A stretch of DNA of 64,000 nt from Sphingobium chlorophenolicum (GCF_000722875.1 NZ_JFHR01000010.1:1-64000); one strand, 5' to 3'. Positions 34,809-42,980 are shown, counted from the first letter of the stretch. Numbers and translations: made by a program. The notes: generated from the sequence alone by a model not told the origin.

Positions 34809-36361
34809 GCCGACGCCATGATCGGTCCGTTGGTATTGGCCGAAACCATCGTAGGCATGATCGATCCATCCATGACGCGCAAGCCGTCCACGCCCTTCAC
34901 GCGCAGTTTTTCGTCCAGCACCGCATCGTCGAAATCGCCCATGCGGCAGGTTCCGCAGGCATGATAGCCCGCCTGGCCGATCTGGCGGAAGGCCGACAAT
35001 ATTTCATCGTCGGTCTGGAGCGAGCGGGTCGGTTCGCGCTCCCCCGCGATCATCGGCGCGATGGCGGGCCGGGCCATCCAGTCGCGCAGATAGCGGTGCA
35101 TCGCCACCGTGACCGCGCAATCATAGGGATCGGTCAGGTAGCCCGCGCTGATCCGGGCGGGGGCTAGCGGATCGGACGCGGTAATCCGTACCGACCCCTC
35201 GCTGCGGGAGCGCAGGGGGTAGCCGAACAGGGTGATGCTGTGCGCCGGATCGATGGCCATATTGCCCCTTTCGTCCGGCGCGGCGACGGCGGGGGACAGC
35301 AGGATTTCGATGTCCGGCGTCTCCGATTCCGGCAACACGGTCGCGAAGGCGCCGACATTGCCATAGCCCGCCGCCATCGGCCCGGTGCGGGTGAGGTAAT
35401 AGCGCAGCACGTTGCCGACCAGTTTCAGGCCCGCCAGATCCTTGTTCTGGCTGTGCGGTACGGCAAGGTCGTAGACCATGGAGAGCAGGCGATGTTCCAG
35501 CATATGTTCGCCCACGCCGGGACTGTCGGCGACGACGGGGATGCCCAGGCCACGCAGCAATGCGGCGGCGCCGATGCCGGAGCGCTGGAGGATTTGCGGC
35601 GACATCAGCGCGCCGGCGCTGACGATGATGTCGCGGCCGCTGGAGAAGTCCCGGATGGCGCCGTTTACATTGGCGCGAACGCCGGTTGCGCGGCGGCCGG
35701 TGAACAGGACCTTGTCGACGATCGCGCCGGTGACGATGCGCAGATTGGCCCTGCCGCGCGCCCGCTTCAGGAAAGTCTGCGCCGCGCTCTGCCGCTTGCC
35801 CTTCCAGATGGTGCGCGGGGTGTAGCCGACGCCAGCGCGGCCCGACCGGTTGAGATCGGCGACGCGGGGCACGCCCATCTGCTCGCCCGCCGCGATGAAG
35901 GCTTCGGTCAGCGGGTCGCGCATCGGTTCCACGGAGATGCGTAGCGGACCCTCTCCCCCGCGCACGCCGTCGCTGCCCAGTTCATGGCCTTCCATGGCGC
36001 GGAAGGCCGGGCCGATCCTGTTCCAGCCCCAGCCTTTCGCGCCCAGCGCTTCCCACCCGTCATAATCTTCGGGCTGGCCGCGAAAATACATCATGCCGTT
36101 GACCGAGGAGGAGCCGCCCAGCATCTTGCCGCGTATCCAGGTTTCGGACGGAATGGCTTCATGTCCTTCGGTCTGGAAATACCAGACATGGCGGGGGTCG
36201 GTGTAGAGCTTGGCGGCGCCGCGCGGCATGTGGATGAAGGGGTTGCGGTCGTCCGGTCCCGCCTCCAGCAGCAAAACGCTGTTCGACGGATTTTCCGACA
36301 GGCGGTCGGCCAGCACGCAACCGGCCGAACCGCCGCCGACGATGATATAATCATAGGTCAT
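34742..36361 (-). CDS. GMC family oxidoreductase (FAD-dependent alcohol dehydrogenase)
   Basis: A 539-residue FAD enzyme related to choline dehydrogenase and alkanol dehydrogenases. FAD-binding YIIVGGGSAGCVLADRLSE is at the N-terminus. GGSSSVNGMMYFRGQ and the second signature GALMSPQILQRSGIG follow. The catalytic His is in GYHACGTCRMGD and the C-terminal segment is DGSIMPTMVSANTNGP. It oxidises a primary or secondary alcohol, passing electrons to the respiratory chain. The ATG shares its A with the stop of the beta-lactamase-fold gene (TGATG); a GTG one codon earlier is possible. Confidence 0.9.
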   Translation of the reverse strand: MTYDYIIVGGGSAGCVLADRLSENPSNSVLLLEAGPDDRNPFIHMPRGAAKLYTDPRHVWYFQTEGHEAIPSETWIRGKMLGGSSSVNGMMYFRGQPEDYDGWEALGAKGWGWNRIGPAFRAMEGHELGSDGVRGGEGPLRISVEPMRDPLTEAFIAAGEQMGVPRVADLNRSGRAGVGYTPRTIWKGKRQSAAQTFLKRARGRANLRIVTGAIVDKVLFTGRRATGVRANVNGAIRDFSSGRDIIVSAGALMSPQILQRSGIGAAALLRGLGIPVVADSPGVGEHMLEHRLLSMVYDLAVPHSQNKDLAGLKLVGNVLRYYLTRTGPMAAGYGNVGAFATVLPESETPDIEILLSPAVAAPDERGNMAIDPAHSITLFGYPLRSRSEGSVRITASDPLAPARISAGYLTDPYDCAVTVAMHRYLRDWMARPAIAPMIAGEREPTRSLQTDDEILSAFRQIGQAGYHACGTCRMGDFDDAVLDEKLRVKGVDGLRVMDGSIMPTMVSANTNGPIMASAWNAADIILADINLGGSQSLKS

Positions 36362-37494
36362 CACAGGGTCGCCCGGATGACGTCGCCGATGATGGTGCGG
36401 CTGTCTTCCGCTATGTCGATCGTGTCGAACATGCGATTGTGGCAGATGCCGACCGCCAATTTGCTGTCCGGGTCGGCCCAGCCGATATTGCCGCCCATGC
36501 CCGGATGGCAGAGCGCGCGCATGTTGCGCGGGGCGGATACGGGCGGGTTTTCCGCGCCGCCCAGCCAGAAGCCGGACCAGGCGATGGGCACGACCATGCC
36601 GAAGAAGACGGGATCGGCATCCTCGAAATGGGGGCGGGGGGCGGCGAAGCTGGCGACGCGCTCCTCCGACAGCAGGCGGACGCCGTTGAACTGCCCGCCA
36701 TTGGCCAGCATCGCCCAGAAGCGGGCGTTGCTGCGCGCGCTGAAGATGCCGCCGACGGCCGGGATGCAGGCGCGGCGCACATAGGGGCGTTCGAACGGAT
36801 CGGGCATCAGGTCGACGATCAGGGGCTGGGCCTGCCGCATCATATTATTGTCGGGGGCGACATAGACTGCGGCGGCGTCCAGCTTCGCGATGCGCGGCTC
36901 GACGGCATCGGGGATGCCCATCCACAGGTCGGTGGCGCCCAGCAGGTCGGCAATCTCCTCCTTGACGAACTGGCCGAAGGGGCGGCGTTCGGGATCGGTC
37001 CGGCGCACCACTTCGCCCACCATCCAGCCGAAGGTCATGGATTGGTAGGAGGAACGGCTGCCTGCGGGATAGACCCCCTCCATCTCCGCGATGCGGCGGC
37101 ACATCCAGTCCCAGTCGGTCATCAGTTCGGGCGTCACGTCAGGCGGCATGCGCAGCACGCCGGACACATGGGACAGGACGTGGCGGACGGTGACGTCGCC
37201 CTTCCCGGCCTGCGCGAATTCGGGCCAATAGGCCGCGACCGGCGCATCATATTCGACCAGGCCGCGTTCCGCCTGGATATGCAGGGCGGTGGCGGTCACC
37301 GCCTTCGACACGGAATAGACGTTGAACAGCGTGTCGCCGTCGACCGGCCTGCCCGTTGTGGGATCGGCGACGCCCGACCAGCAGTCGACAATCTGATCCT
37401 CACCCAGCCAGGCGCTGACCTGAATGCCGATTTCCTTGCCCTCCGCGACAAGCCGGTCCAGCACTTCCTGCACCGCGTCGTTGACCTTCGTCAT
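36361..37494 (-). CDS. Serine hydrolase of the beta-lactamase/EstB family
   Basis: A 377-residue class C beta-lactamase-fold hydrolase without a signal peptide, so more likely an intracellular esterase or lactonase than an antibiotic resistance enzyme. The catalytic S-x-x-K is in NVYSVSKAVTATAL (about 68), the Tyr in SSYQSMTFGWMVGE, and the C-terminal H-x-G motif in CHPGMGGNIGWA. It is first gene of the minus run leading into GMC, divergent from the C-C hydrolase gene with a strong dyad between them. Confidence 0.87.
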   Translation of the reverse strand: MTKVNDAVQEVLDRLVAEGKEIGIQVSAWLGEDQIVDCWSGVADPTTGRPVDGDTLFNVYSVSKAVTATALHIQAERGLVEYDAPVAAYWPEFAQAGKGDVTVRHVLSHVSGVLRMPPDVTPELMTDWDWMCRRIAEMEGVYPAGSRSSYQSMTFGWMVGEVVRRTDPERRPFGQFVKEEIADLLGATDLWMGIPDAVEPRIAKLDAAAVYVAPDNNMMRQAQPLIVDLMPDPFERPYVRRACIPAVGGIFSARSNARFWAMLANGGQFNGVRLLSEERVASFAAPRPHFEDADPVFFGMVVPIAWSGFWLGGAENPPVSAPRNMRALCHPGMGGNIGWADPDSKLAVGICHNRMFDTIDIAEDSRTIIGDVIRATL

Positions 37495-37535
37495 CCTTCC
37501 AATCGCCTTTCCCGCTTGCCATGGCTTCGATGCCA

Positions 37536-37559
37536 GCTATCAAGTGTGTGCTTGATAGC
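37536..37559. promoter_or_regulatory. 24-bp operator-like dyad between divergent hydrolase genes
   Basis: GCTATCAAG-N6-CTTGATAGC, perfect 9-bp arms with a TGTGTG centre, in the 90-base gap between the divergent beta-lactamase-fold gene (37494) and the C-C hydrolase gene (37585). It fits a repressor of about the size bound by TetR, GntR or MarR dimers and would control both directions. Confidence 0.75.
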
Positions 37560-37584
37560 ATGGATTGGGACGAGGGAAAGAGAG

Positions 37585-38331
37585 ATGGGCGAAGCGTTCG
37601 AAAATATCATAATGACGCAGGATGAGGGGATCGTGGAATTGCGCATCCACCATCGTGGCGGCCCGGCCAAATGGGCGCTCTGGGGCGGGTTGCACAAGGA
37701 ATTGGGCATCGCCTTCGCGCAAGTCGCCGCCGATCCCGACGCCCGCCTGCTGCTGATAACCGGTACGGGCGACAGTTTCTGCGCGGAATTCGACATGGAT
37801 GGCGAGGCGCCGCAGATGAGCGCCGCGACATGGGACGTGATCTTCCGAGAGGGCAGGGCGCTGCTCAACAACCTGCTGGCGATCGAGATTCCGGTGGTGG
37901 CCGCCGTCAATGGACCGGCCTTCATCCATGCGGAGATCGCGCTGCTCGCCGATGTCGTGCTGGCGGCGGAAGGGGCTGTCTTTGCCGACGAGCCGCATGC
38001 GCTGGCCGGTGTGGTGCCGGGCGACGGCGTGCACAGCATCTGGCCGATGCTGCTGGGGCCGAACCGTGGGCGCTATTTCCTGATGACGGGGCAGGAAATC
38101 GGCGCGGCCGAAGCGCTGGCGCTGGGGCTGGTGGGGGAGGTGCTGGCGCCTGACGCGCTGATGCCGCGCGCGCGGGAACTGGCGCGCACGATCGCGGCCC
38201 GCCCGGCCATCGCCAATCGCTATACCCGTGTCCTGCTTAGCCGCGATATCAAGGCGCGATTGGCGGCGGAGCTGGATCAGGGGCTGGCGATGGAGGGCAT
38301 GGCGATCCTTGCGGCCATGGGTCAGGCGTGA
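37585..38331 (+). CDS. Crotonase-family C-C hydrolase, 6-oxocamphor hydrolase-like
   Basis: A 248-residue crotonase-fold enzyme. Instead of the usual enoyl-CoA hydratase signature it carries LITGTGDSFCAEFD, VNGPAFIHAEIA, EPHALAGVVPGDGVH and GPNRGRYFLMTGQE. These match what I recall of 6-oxocamphor hydrolase, a retro-Claisenase that cleaves cyclic beta-diketones. His115, His138 and Asp147 correspond to that enzyme's His122, His145 and Asp154 with a constant 7-residue offset. The usual crotonase glutamates are absent. It would open a bicyclic or monocyclic beta-diketone made by the neighbouring P450 and dehydrogenase steps. A GAGGGAAAGAG site precedes the ATG; it is regulated from the dyad at 37536. 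Confidence 0.85.
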   Translation: MGEAFENIIMTQDEGIVELRIHHRGGPAKWALWGGLHKELGIAFAQVAADPDARLLLITGTGDSFCAEFDMDGEAPQMSAATWDVIFREGRALLNNLLAIEIPVVAAVNGPAFIHAEIALLADVVLAAEGAVFADEPHALAGVVPGDGVHSIWPMLLGPNRGRYFLMTGQEIGAAEALALGLVGEVLAPDALMPRARELARTIAARPAIANRYTRVLLSRDIKARLAAELDQGLAMEGMAILAAMGQA

Positions 38332-38360
38332 TCCGCTGGCGATGGCAGGCTGCCCGTTTG

Positions 38361-38400
38361 CTTGTCATTATAGGTTCTTTTGCGTATCTATAATGACAAG
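38361..38400. promoter_or_regulatory. 13-14-13 dyad, perfect copy
   Basis: CTTGTCATTATAG (38361-38373), a 14-base centre, then CTATAATGACAAG (38388-38400): perfect 13-bp arms. It is 25 bases ahead of the VOC start and 29 bases after the C-C hydrolase stop. The same geometry with some changes recurs at 48679-48718. No T-run follows, so an operator is more likely than a terminator. Confidence 0.75.
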
Positions 38401-38425
38401 AAGAACATCTGATGCGGAGGGTAGG

Positions 38426-38911
38426 GTGCAGAATTTTTTCAAGGGCTTTTTCCAGTTCGGTTACGTGACGCGGGACGTGGATGCGGCCGTCGCCACGTTT
38501 CGCGAGAAGTTCGGCCCGGTCGAGTTCGCTGTGAACGAACCCCCCGCGATCAACGGACAGGCGGCGCCGACGCGGCGCATTGCGCTGGCCTGGATCGACG
38601 ATGTGATGACGGAGATCATCGAGCCGGACCCCATGCAGAAAACCATCTATGACGATCATGTGCCCACTGCCGAGGGGCCGATCCGGCTGCATCATTTCGG
38701 CTATCTGATCGATGACCATCAGGCGATGCTCGATCGGCTGAAGGGCATGGGATATGATGTGCCGATGGCCGGATCGATGGCGGGGGTGCTGGACTATAGC
38801 TATGCCGACACGCGGTGCGACCTGGGCATGTGGTCGGAATTCATTCGTCTGGATGAGGGGGGCAAGGCGTTTTTTGGCGCTGTGCCGCGCACGATGACCG
38901 GGGCGAAATAA
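38426..38911 (+). CDS. VOC (glyoxalase-fold) family protein
   Basis: A 161-residue VOC protein. Conserved parts are FFQFGYVTRDVDAAV, LHHFGYLIDDHQAM and MWSEFIRLDEGG. It is a paralogue of the protein at 1460-1942. GTG at 38426 has GGAGG five bases ahead and is preferred to ATG 38393, which sits inside the dyad. The neighbours (C-C hydrolase upstream, GntR downstream) suggest an isomerase or epimerase role in the same pathway. Confidence 0.8.
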   Translation: MQNFFKGFFQFGYVTRDVDAAVATFREKFGPVEFAVNEPPAINGQAAPTRRIALAWIDDVMTEIIEPDPMQKTIYDDHVPTAEGPIRLHHFGYLIDDHQAMLDRLKGMGYDVPMAGSMAGVLDYSYADTRCDLGMWSEFIRLDEGGKAFFGAVPRTMTGAK

Positions 38912-38918
38912 GGCAGGC

Positions 38919-38954
38919 GATGGCATGGCGCGCATGACGGGCCATGCCATCTTT
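38919..38954 (+). terminator. Terminator after the VOC gene
   Basis: Stem GATGGCATGGC / GCCATGCCATC (11 bp) with an 11-base loop, followed by TTTAAA. It lies between the VOC stop and the convergent small periplasmic protein gene and may serve both strands. Confidence 0.65.
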
Positions 38955-38992
38955 AAATCCGGTTGCCCGCGGGTGCGGGGGAATGCCGGTCC

Positions 38993-39268
38993 TTAGAGCT
39001 TCTTGAGGTCGTCGGCGGTCAGGCTGGTGACCAGGCCCTTTTCACCGCTCGATAGGGTTGCCGCGGGAATCGACACGAAACGGCCCCGGTAGATGATCTG
39101 CACGGATGTCGCGGCGCCTTCGGCATTCGCATAGACGCGGTCGATGAAGCCGATGCGGACGCCGTCTGCCGTCTTGACCATGGTGCGGGCCTTGATGACG
39201 GGGGCGTCCTGCGCGACCGCCAGGCTGGAGAAGGACAGGGCAGCCGCCAGAGCAAAAATATATTTCAT
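38993..39268 (-). CDS. Small exported protein of unknown function
   Basis: A 91-residue protein with a typical signal peptide (KYIFALAAALSFSSLAVAQ, cleavage after AVA). The mature part is one beta-rich stretch (MVKTADGVRIGFIDRVYA, VQIIYRGRFVSIPAATL) resembling PRC-barrel-like small periplasmic proteins frequent in sphingomonads. I cannot assign a function. It stands alone, divergent from the GntR gene. Confidence 0.7.
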   Translation of the reverse strand: MKYIFALAAALSFSSLAVAQDAPVIKARTMVKTADGVRIGFIDRVYANAEGAATSVQIIYRGRFVSIPAATLSSGEKGLVTSLTADDLKKL

Positions 39269-39412
39269 ATATGCCTCTTATCTGTTTGCCCGCGCGCGCT
39301 ACCATGCCGCGTTGCAGCAAACAAAAGAATCCGACAGGGTGCAGGACGCCATCGCCTATCTGAAGCCTGCGGCGCGGATTGCGTTGAAACGGGCGTCGAT
39401 TGAGGGCATGGA

Positions 39413-39428
39413 GCGTTGCATGCAGAAT
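39413..39428. promoter_or_regulatory. TTGCATGCA element at the GntR start (candidate autoregulation)
   Basis: GCGTTGCATGCAGAAT overlaps the preferred GntR start codon. It matches 12 of 16 positions of the perfect palindrome at 42940-42955. A site over the start codon could give autorepression. Part of it is coding, which limits confidence. Confidence 0.4.
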
Positions 39429-40130
39429 GAACAGGCATATGGCGGCGCGGAACTGGAGGCGTCGGGGCATTTCGAGCCGCTGACCCGGCCGGAGGCGTTG
39501 ACCGAAATGGTCACGGAGCGGCTGCGCAACGCAATCCTGACGGGCCTGCTGGCGCCCGGCACCCATTTGAGCGTGCCTGAAATCGCCCGGCAGTTGGGAG
39601 TCAGCCGCACGCCCGCGCGCGAAGGCTTGATCGCGCTGGAGCGTGAAGGGCTGGTCGAACCCCGCGCCAAGACCGGCGTGGCGGTGATCGCGGGGGGCAC
39701 GCCCGATATTCTCGATCTGCTGGATATTCGCGAGGGGCTGGAGATCATGACCGTGCGCCGCGCGGCGGAGCGGATGGACGCGGAAGGCGTGGCGCGGCTC
39801 CGGACGCTGTTCGCGCAGCATCAGACCGTGGTGGAAAACAGCGATCTGGCGGCGCATGTCGAGCTGGACGCGGCCTTTCACGGCGTGATCCGCGATGGCG
39901 CGGGCAATATGCGGCTGGCGCGCCAACTGGTGCAGATCGACCAGCAATTGCGCGTGTTGAACAGCCGGCTTTCGCGCTCCAGCGGTTGGAGCGGCCGGGC
40001 CGTCCTGCGGGATCACAAGGCGATCATCGACGCGATCGAAGCCGGCAATCCCGATGCCGCCGAACGGCATATGCGGGCGCATATAGAGCGTACCCGCGCA
40101 TTCCAACTGCGCTCGGTCGCGCAGGACTGA
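39420..40130 (+). CDS. GntR family regulator with FCD domain
   Basis: A 236-residue FadR-subfamily regulator. The winged HTH (MVTERLRNAILTGLLAPG, EIARQLGVSRTPAREGLIALEREGLVE) precedes an all-helical FCD effector domain with metal-binding histidines (HVELDAAFHGVI, LRDHKAIIDAIEAGN). FCD domains bind carboxylate ligands. The start at 39420 has GGAG six bases ahead; ATG 39408 is the alternative. It precedes the SDR-SDR-lactonase operon at 40253, its probable target. Confidence 0.88.
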   Translation: MQNEQAYGGAELEASGHFEPLTRPEALTEMVTERLRNAILTGLLAPGTHLSVPEIARQLGVSRTPAREGLIALEREGLVEPRAKTGVAVIAGGTPDILDLLDIREGLEIMTVRRAAERMDAEGVARLRTLFAQHQTVVENSDLAAHVELDAAFHGVIRDGAGNMRLARQLVQIDQQLRVLNSRLSRSSGWSGRAVLRDHKAIIDAIEAGNPDAAERHMRAHIERTRAFQLRSVAQD

Positions 40131-40207
40131 GCCTGCCCGGTCGATCATCCCACATAATGGATAGGTGATGTCTGGCGCGCAGGCCATGCGCGGCATCGAT
40201 GATCTGC

Positions 40208-40223
40208 ATGTTGCATGTATAAA
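40208..40223. promoter_or_regulatory. ATGTTGCATG element upstream of the SDR operon
   Basis: ATGTTGCATGTATAAA, 30 bases before the SDR start, matches the left arm and centre of the palindrome at 42940-42955 (first ten bases identical). It is a candidate half-conserved GntR operator. Confidence 0.45.
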
Positions 40224-40252
40224 TGCCGTCCGAGGGAAAGGAGGATGGCAGG

Positions 40253-41179
40253 ATGATTCGGCTGGATGGGCGCATCGCGATCGTCACCGGCGCCGGGCGC
40301 GGCATGGGGCGGACCCATGCCCTTCTGCTGGCGGCGAGGGGGGCGAAGGTCGTCGTCAACGATTATGGCGGCGCGCAGTCTACCCTGGAGCCGGGCACCA
40401 TATCCCATGCGCAGGCCGTGGTGGATGAAATCAGGGCGGCCGGGGGCGAAGCCGTGGCGGACGCGGAAATGGTGGGAACGGGCGACGCCGCGCGCGCCAT
40501 TGTCGACCATGCGCTGGATGCGTTCGGGCGCGTCGATATTCTGATCAACAATGCGGGGGGATCGCTGATCGGCGAACCCGATGCGTTCACCGATGAAGAG
40601 ATAGAGGGCGTGCTGCGGACCAACTTCATCGGTCCCTATATGCTGTTGCGCCGCGTCTGGCCGTTGATGCGCGACCAGGGGTTCGGGCGGATCGTCAACA
40701 TCATGTCGTCGGCTGTTCTGGGCGCGGGACATTTGGGGCCATATGCGGCGGGCAAGGCCGGGCTGTTGGGGTTGACCCATGATGCCGCGTTTGACGGGCG
40801 GGCGCATAATATATTGGTGAACGGCGTCTTCCCCACCGGCGCGTCCCGCCTGACGGAAACGTCGCAGGAGGATCTGGCGCTTTGGTATCGCACCCATTTC
40901 CAGCCGGAGAAAGTATCTGCGCTGATCGCCTATCTCAGCAGCGAGGAACTGGATTTCAGCGGGGAGGTGTTCAATGTGGGCGGCGGGCGCGTCGCGCGGC
41001 TGGGCATTTTCGACAATGACGGGCTGTTCGATCCCGCGATCACGCCGGAAAGCATAGCCGCGAACATCGACCTGATCCGCGACCTGAGCAAACCCACCAT
41101 CATCCCCACGCTTTGGGCGCAGACCGAGCGCTATTTCGCGCACATCCCATGGACGGGCGGCAAGGCCGGCCTGTTCTGA
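40253..41179 (+). CDS. SDR family oxidoreductase, MFE-2-like
   Basis: A 308-residue SDR of the VVVND-GG subgroup: VTGAGRGMGRTHALLLA, KVVVNDYGGAQST, DILINNAGGS, catalytic YAAGKAGLLG. The C-terminal extension (LIRDLSKPTIIPT, YFAHIPWTGG) is long for a plain SDR. GGAGG lies 8 bases before ATG 40253. First gene of the operon downstream of GntR, probably oxidising a hydroxyacyl intermediate. Confidence 0.87.
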   Translation: MIRLDGRIAIVTGAGRGMGRTHALLLAARGAKVVVNDYGGAQSTLEPGTISHAQAVVDEIRAAGGEAVADAEMVGTGDAARAIVDHALDAFGRVDILINNAGGSLIGEPDAFTDEEIEGVLRTNFIGPYMLLRRVWPLMRDQGFGRIVNIMSSAVLGAGHLGPYAAGKAGLLGLTHDAAFDGRAHNILVNGVFPTGASRLTETSQEDLALWYRTHFQPEKVSALIAYLSSEELDFSGEVFNVGGGRVARLGIFDNDGLFDPAITPESIAANIDLIRDLSKPTIIPTLWAQTERYFAHIPWTGGKAGLF

Positions 41180-41198
41180 ACTGGCAGAAGGACGAGAT

Positions 41199-41963
41199 AT
41201 GGAAAGGCCGCTGGAAGGGAAGGTCGCGCTGATAACCGGCAGCGGGTCGGGCATGGGCGTGGGCATCGCGCTCGCGGTTGCGAAGGCTGGCGCGGCGGTG
41301 GCGCTGGTGGGCCGCACGGCGGAAACATTGGAGCGCACGCGGGCGCAGATCGAGGAGGCCGGGGGCCGCGCCATCGTCGCGCCGTGCGACATCACCGACC
41401 GGGCGCAGGTCGACGCCGCCGTGGCGCGGACGCAGGCGGAACTCGGCCCCATCTGGCTGCTGGTCAACAATGCCGTTTCGACCGACAACCGGCCCATCGA
41501 GGAGGTGGACGACGCCAATCTGGACCTTGTCCTGCGATCCTCGATCCACGGGTCGCTCTATATGATGCAAGCCTGTTTTCCGACGATGAAGGAGCGGGGC
41601 GGGCGGATCGTGAATTTCGGTTTGGGCGGGGCGACCATGGGCCTGCCGGAAGTCGGCGCCTATGCCATCGCCAAGGAGGGCGTGCGCGGCCTGACCAAGA
41701 CGGCGGCGACCGGCTGGGGCCGATATGGGATCACCGTCAACACCGTCTGCCCCATGGTAGCGACGCCGCTGTTCGATACATGGTGGCAGAGCCTGAGCGA
41801 GGCCGAACGCGAACATCAGCTTTCGATGATCCCGATGCGCCGCATGGGCAATGGGGAACAGGATGTCGGCGGGCTGATCGTCTTCCTGGGCAGCGAGGGC
41901 GCGGGATATATCACCAGCCGCACGCTGCATGTGGACGGGGGCCGCGCATTTTATGACCGCTGA
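41199..41963 (+). CDS. SDR family oxidoreductase
   Basis: A 254-residue classical SDR: LITGSGSGMGVGIALAV, WLLVNNAVS (the usual NNAG is NNAV) and YAIAKEGVRG. The C-terminus (SRTLHVDGGRAF) is regular. It starts 19 bases after the previous SDR, so the operon contains two SDRs of different subgroups that may act in sequence or on different substituents. Confidence 0.87.
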   Translation: MERPLEGKVALITGSGSGMGVGIALAVAKAGAAVALVGRTAETLERTRAQIEEAGGRAIVAPCDITDRAQVDAAVARTQAELGPIWLLVNNAVSTDNRPIEEVDDANLDLVLRSSIHGSLYMMQACFPTMKERGGRIVNFGLGGATMGLPEVGAYAIAKEGVRGLTKTAATGWGRYGITVNTVCPMVATPLFDTWWQSLSEAEREHQLSMIPMRRMGNGEQDVGGLIVFLGSEGAGYITSRTLHVDGGRAFYDR

Positions 41964-42021
41964 TCGCATGGCCGGACCTGCACATGCGCTGGTGCCGGGC
42001 ATCTGACGAAGGAGAAAGAAG

Positions 42022-42921
42022 GTGCGAGGGATGGATGCATCGGTGCGCTGCGTGCTGGATATCAAGGCGGAATCGGGGGAAACCCCAGTCTGGTCCGTCG
42101 CTGAACGAAAGCTGTTCTGGGTGGATCAGGAAGCGCACCGGCTGAACGGCTTCGACCCGGTCGGCGGGATCAACGAAAGCTGGCGGATGCCCGCCCATGT
42201 CAGCAGTTTCGCGCTGCGCGGCGCGGGAGAGCGGATCGTCGTGGCGCTGCGTACCGGGCTGTTCGATTTCGACCGGGCCAGCGGCGCGCTCCATCCCATC
42301 GCCGCGCCGCCGCCCTATCCTGTCGAAACCCACCGCTATAATGACGGGCGGTGCGACCGGCAGGGCCGTTATCTGATCGGATCGGTCGACCTTTCCTATT
42401 TTCAGACCAAAGTGCCAGGAGGCGCGGCCGTCTACCGGCTGGATGGTTCCGGGCTGACCGAAGTGATCGGGGATATCACCTGCAGCAATGGCATGGCGTT
42501 CAGCCCGGACGGGCGCACCATGTATCTGGCGGATTCCCCGGCGGGGGTGGTTTACGCCTTCGATTATGACATTGCGACCGGCACCCCGTCCAACCGCCGC
42601 GTCTTCGTGGAGCGGGACCGCGATGACGGGATTTTCGACGGCGCGGAAGTGGATGCGACAGGCGGTTACTGGGTCTGCCTACTGATGAAGGGAGCCGTGG
42701 CGCGCTACACGCCGGACGGCAGGCTTGACGGGGAAATCCCGGTGCCCGTGCTGCAACCCACCAAGCTTGCCTTTGGCGGGCCCGACCTGGGGACGCTTTA
42801 CCTCACCTCGGCCGGGCACCGGCACCTTCCCGGCGACCAGCCGCTGGGCGAGCAGGCGGGAGGCGTGTTCGCGATCGAGACGGGTTTCAGAGGAATTGCC
42901 GAGCCGACCTATCGCTTCTAG
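42022..42921 (+). CDS. SMP-30/gluconolactonase family protein
   Basis: A 299-residue six-bladed propeller with SGETPVWSVAERKLFWVD at the start, RYNDGRCDRQGRYLIGS, SNGMAFSPDGRTMYLADS and a C-terminal strand. The Glu in SGETPVW, Asn in YNDG, Asn in SNGM and Asp in LADS are the expected metal ligands. GTG 42022 follows GGAG by 7 bases; ATG 42031 is badly spaced. Lactonase or esterase in the GntR-linked operon; paralogue of 20789-21694. Confidence 0.87.
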   Translation: MRGMDASVRCVLDIKAESGETPVWSVAERKLFWVDQEAHRLNGFDPVGGINESWRMPAHVSSFALRGAGERIVVALRTGLFDFDRASGALHPIAAPPPYPVETHRYNDGRCDRQGRYLIGSVDLSYFQTKVPGGAAVYRLDGSGLTEVIGDITCSNGMAFSPDGRTMYLADSPAGVVYAFDYDIATGTPSNRRVFVERDRDDGIFDGAEVDATGGYWVCLLMKGAVARYTPDGRLDGEIPVPVLQPTKLAFGGPDLGTLYLTSAGHRHLPGDQPLGEQAGGVFAIETGFRGIAEPTYRF

Positions 42922-42939
42922 GCGTAAAAGAACATTGCA

Positions 42940-42955
42940 ATGTTGCATGCAACAT
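42940..42955. promoter_or_regulatory. 16-bp perfect palindrome before the UGSC gene
   Basis: ATGTTGCATGCAACAT, perfect, 25 bases ahead of ATG 42981. It overlaps a second palindrome ACATTGCAATGT (42932-42943). Related sites occur at 40208, 39413 and 11730. Likely operator of the UGSC-ligase-CoA-transferase operon, and the best copy of the set. Confidence 0.7.
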
Positions 42956-42980
42956 GCAAATAGAGTCGCGAGGTGACGAT

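Noticed and set aside
36361-37494. Antibiotic-resistance beta-lactamase
   Set aside because: No signal peptide, and its place in a catabolic operon with a GMC oxidoreductase points to an esterase or lactonase of the EstB type.
37585-38331. Ordinary enoyl-CoA hydratase
   Set aside because: The crotonase catalytic glutamates are missing, and the His/His/Asp set of 6-oxocamphor hydrolase is conserved in spacing.
38361-38400. Rho-independent terminator for the C-C hydrolase gene
   Set aside because: The stem is AT-rich, the centre is 14 bases and no T-run follows. A second copy with identical spacing precedes another gene, so an operator fits better.
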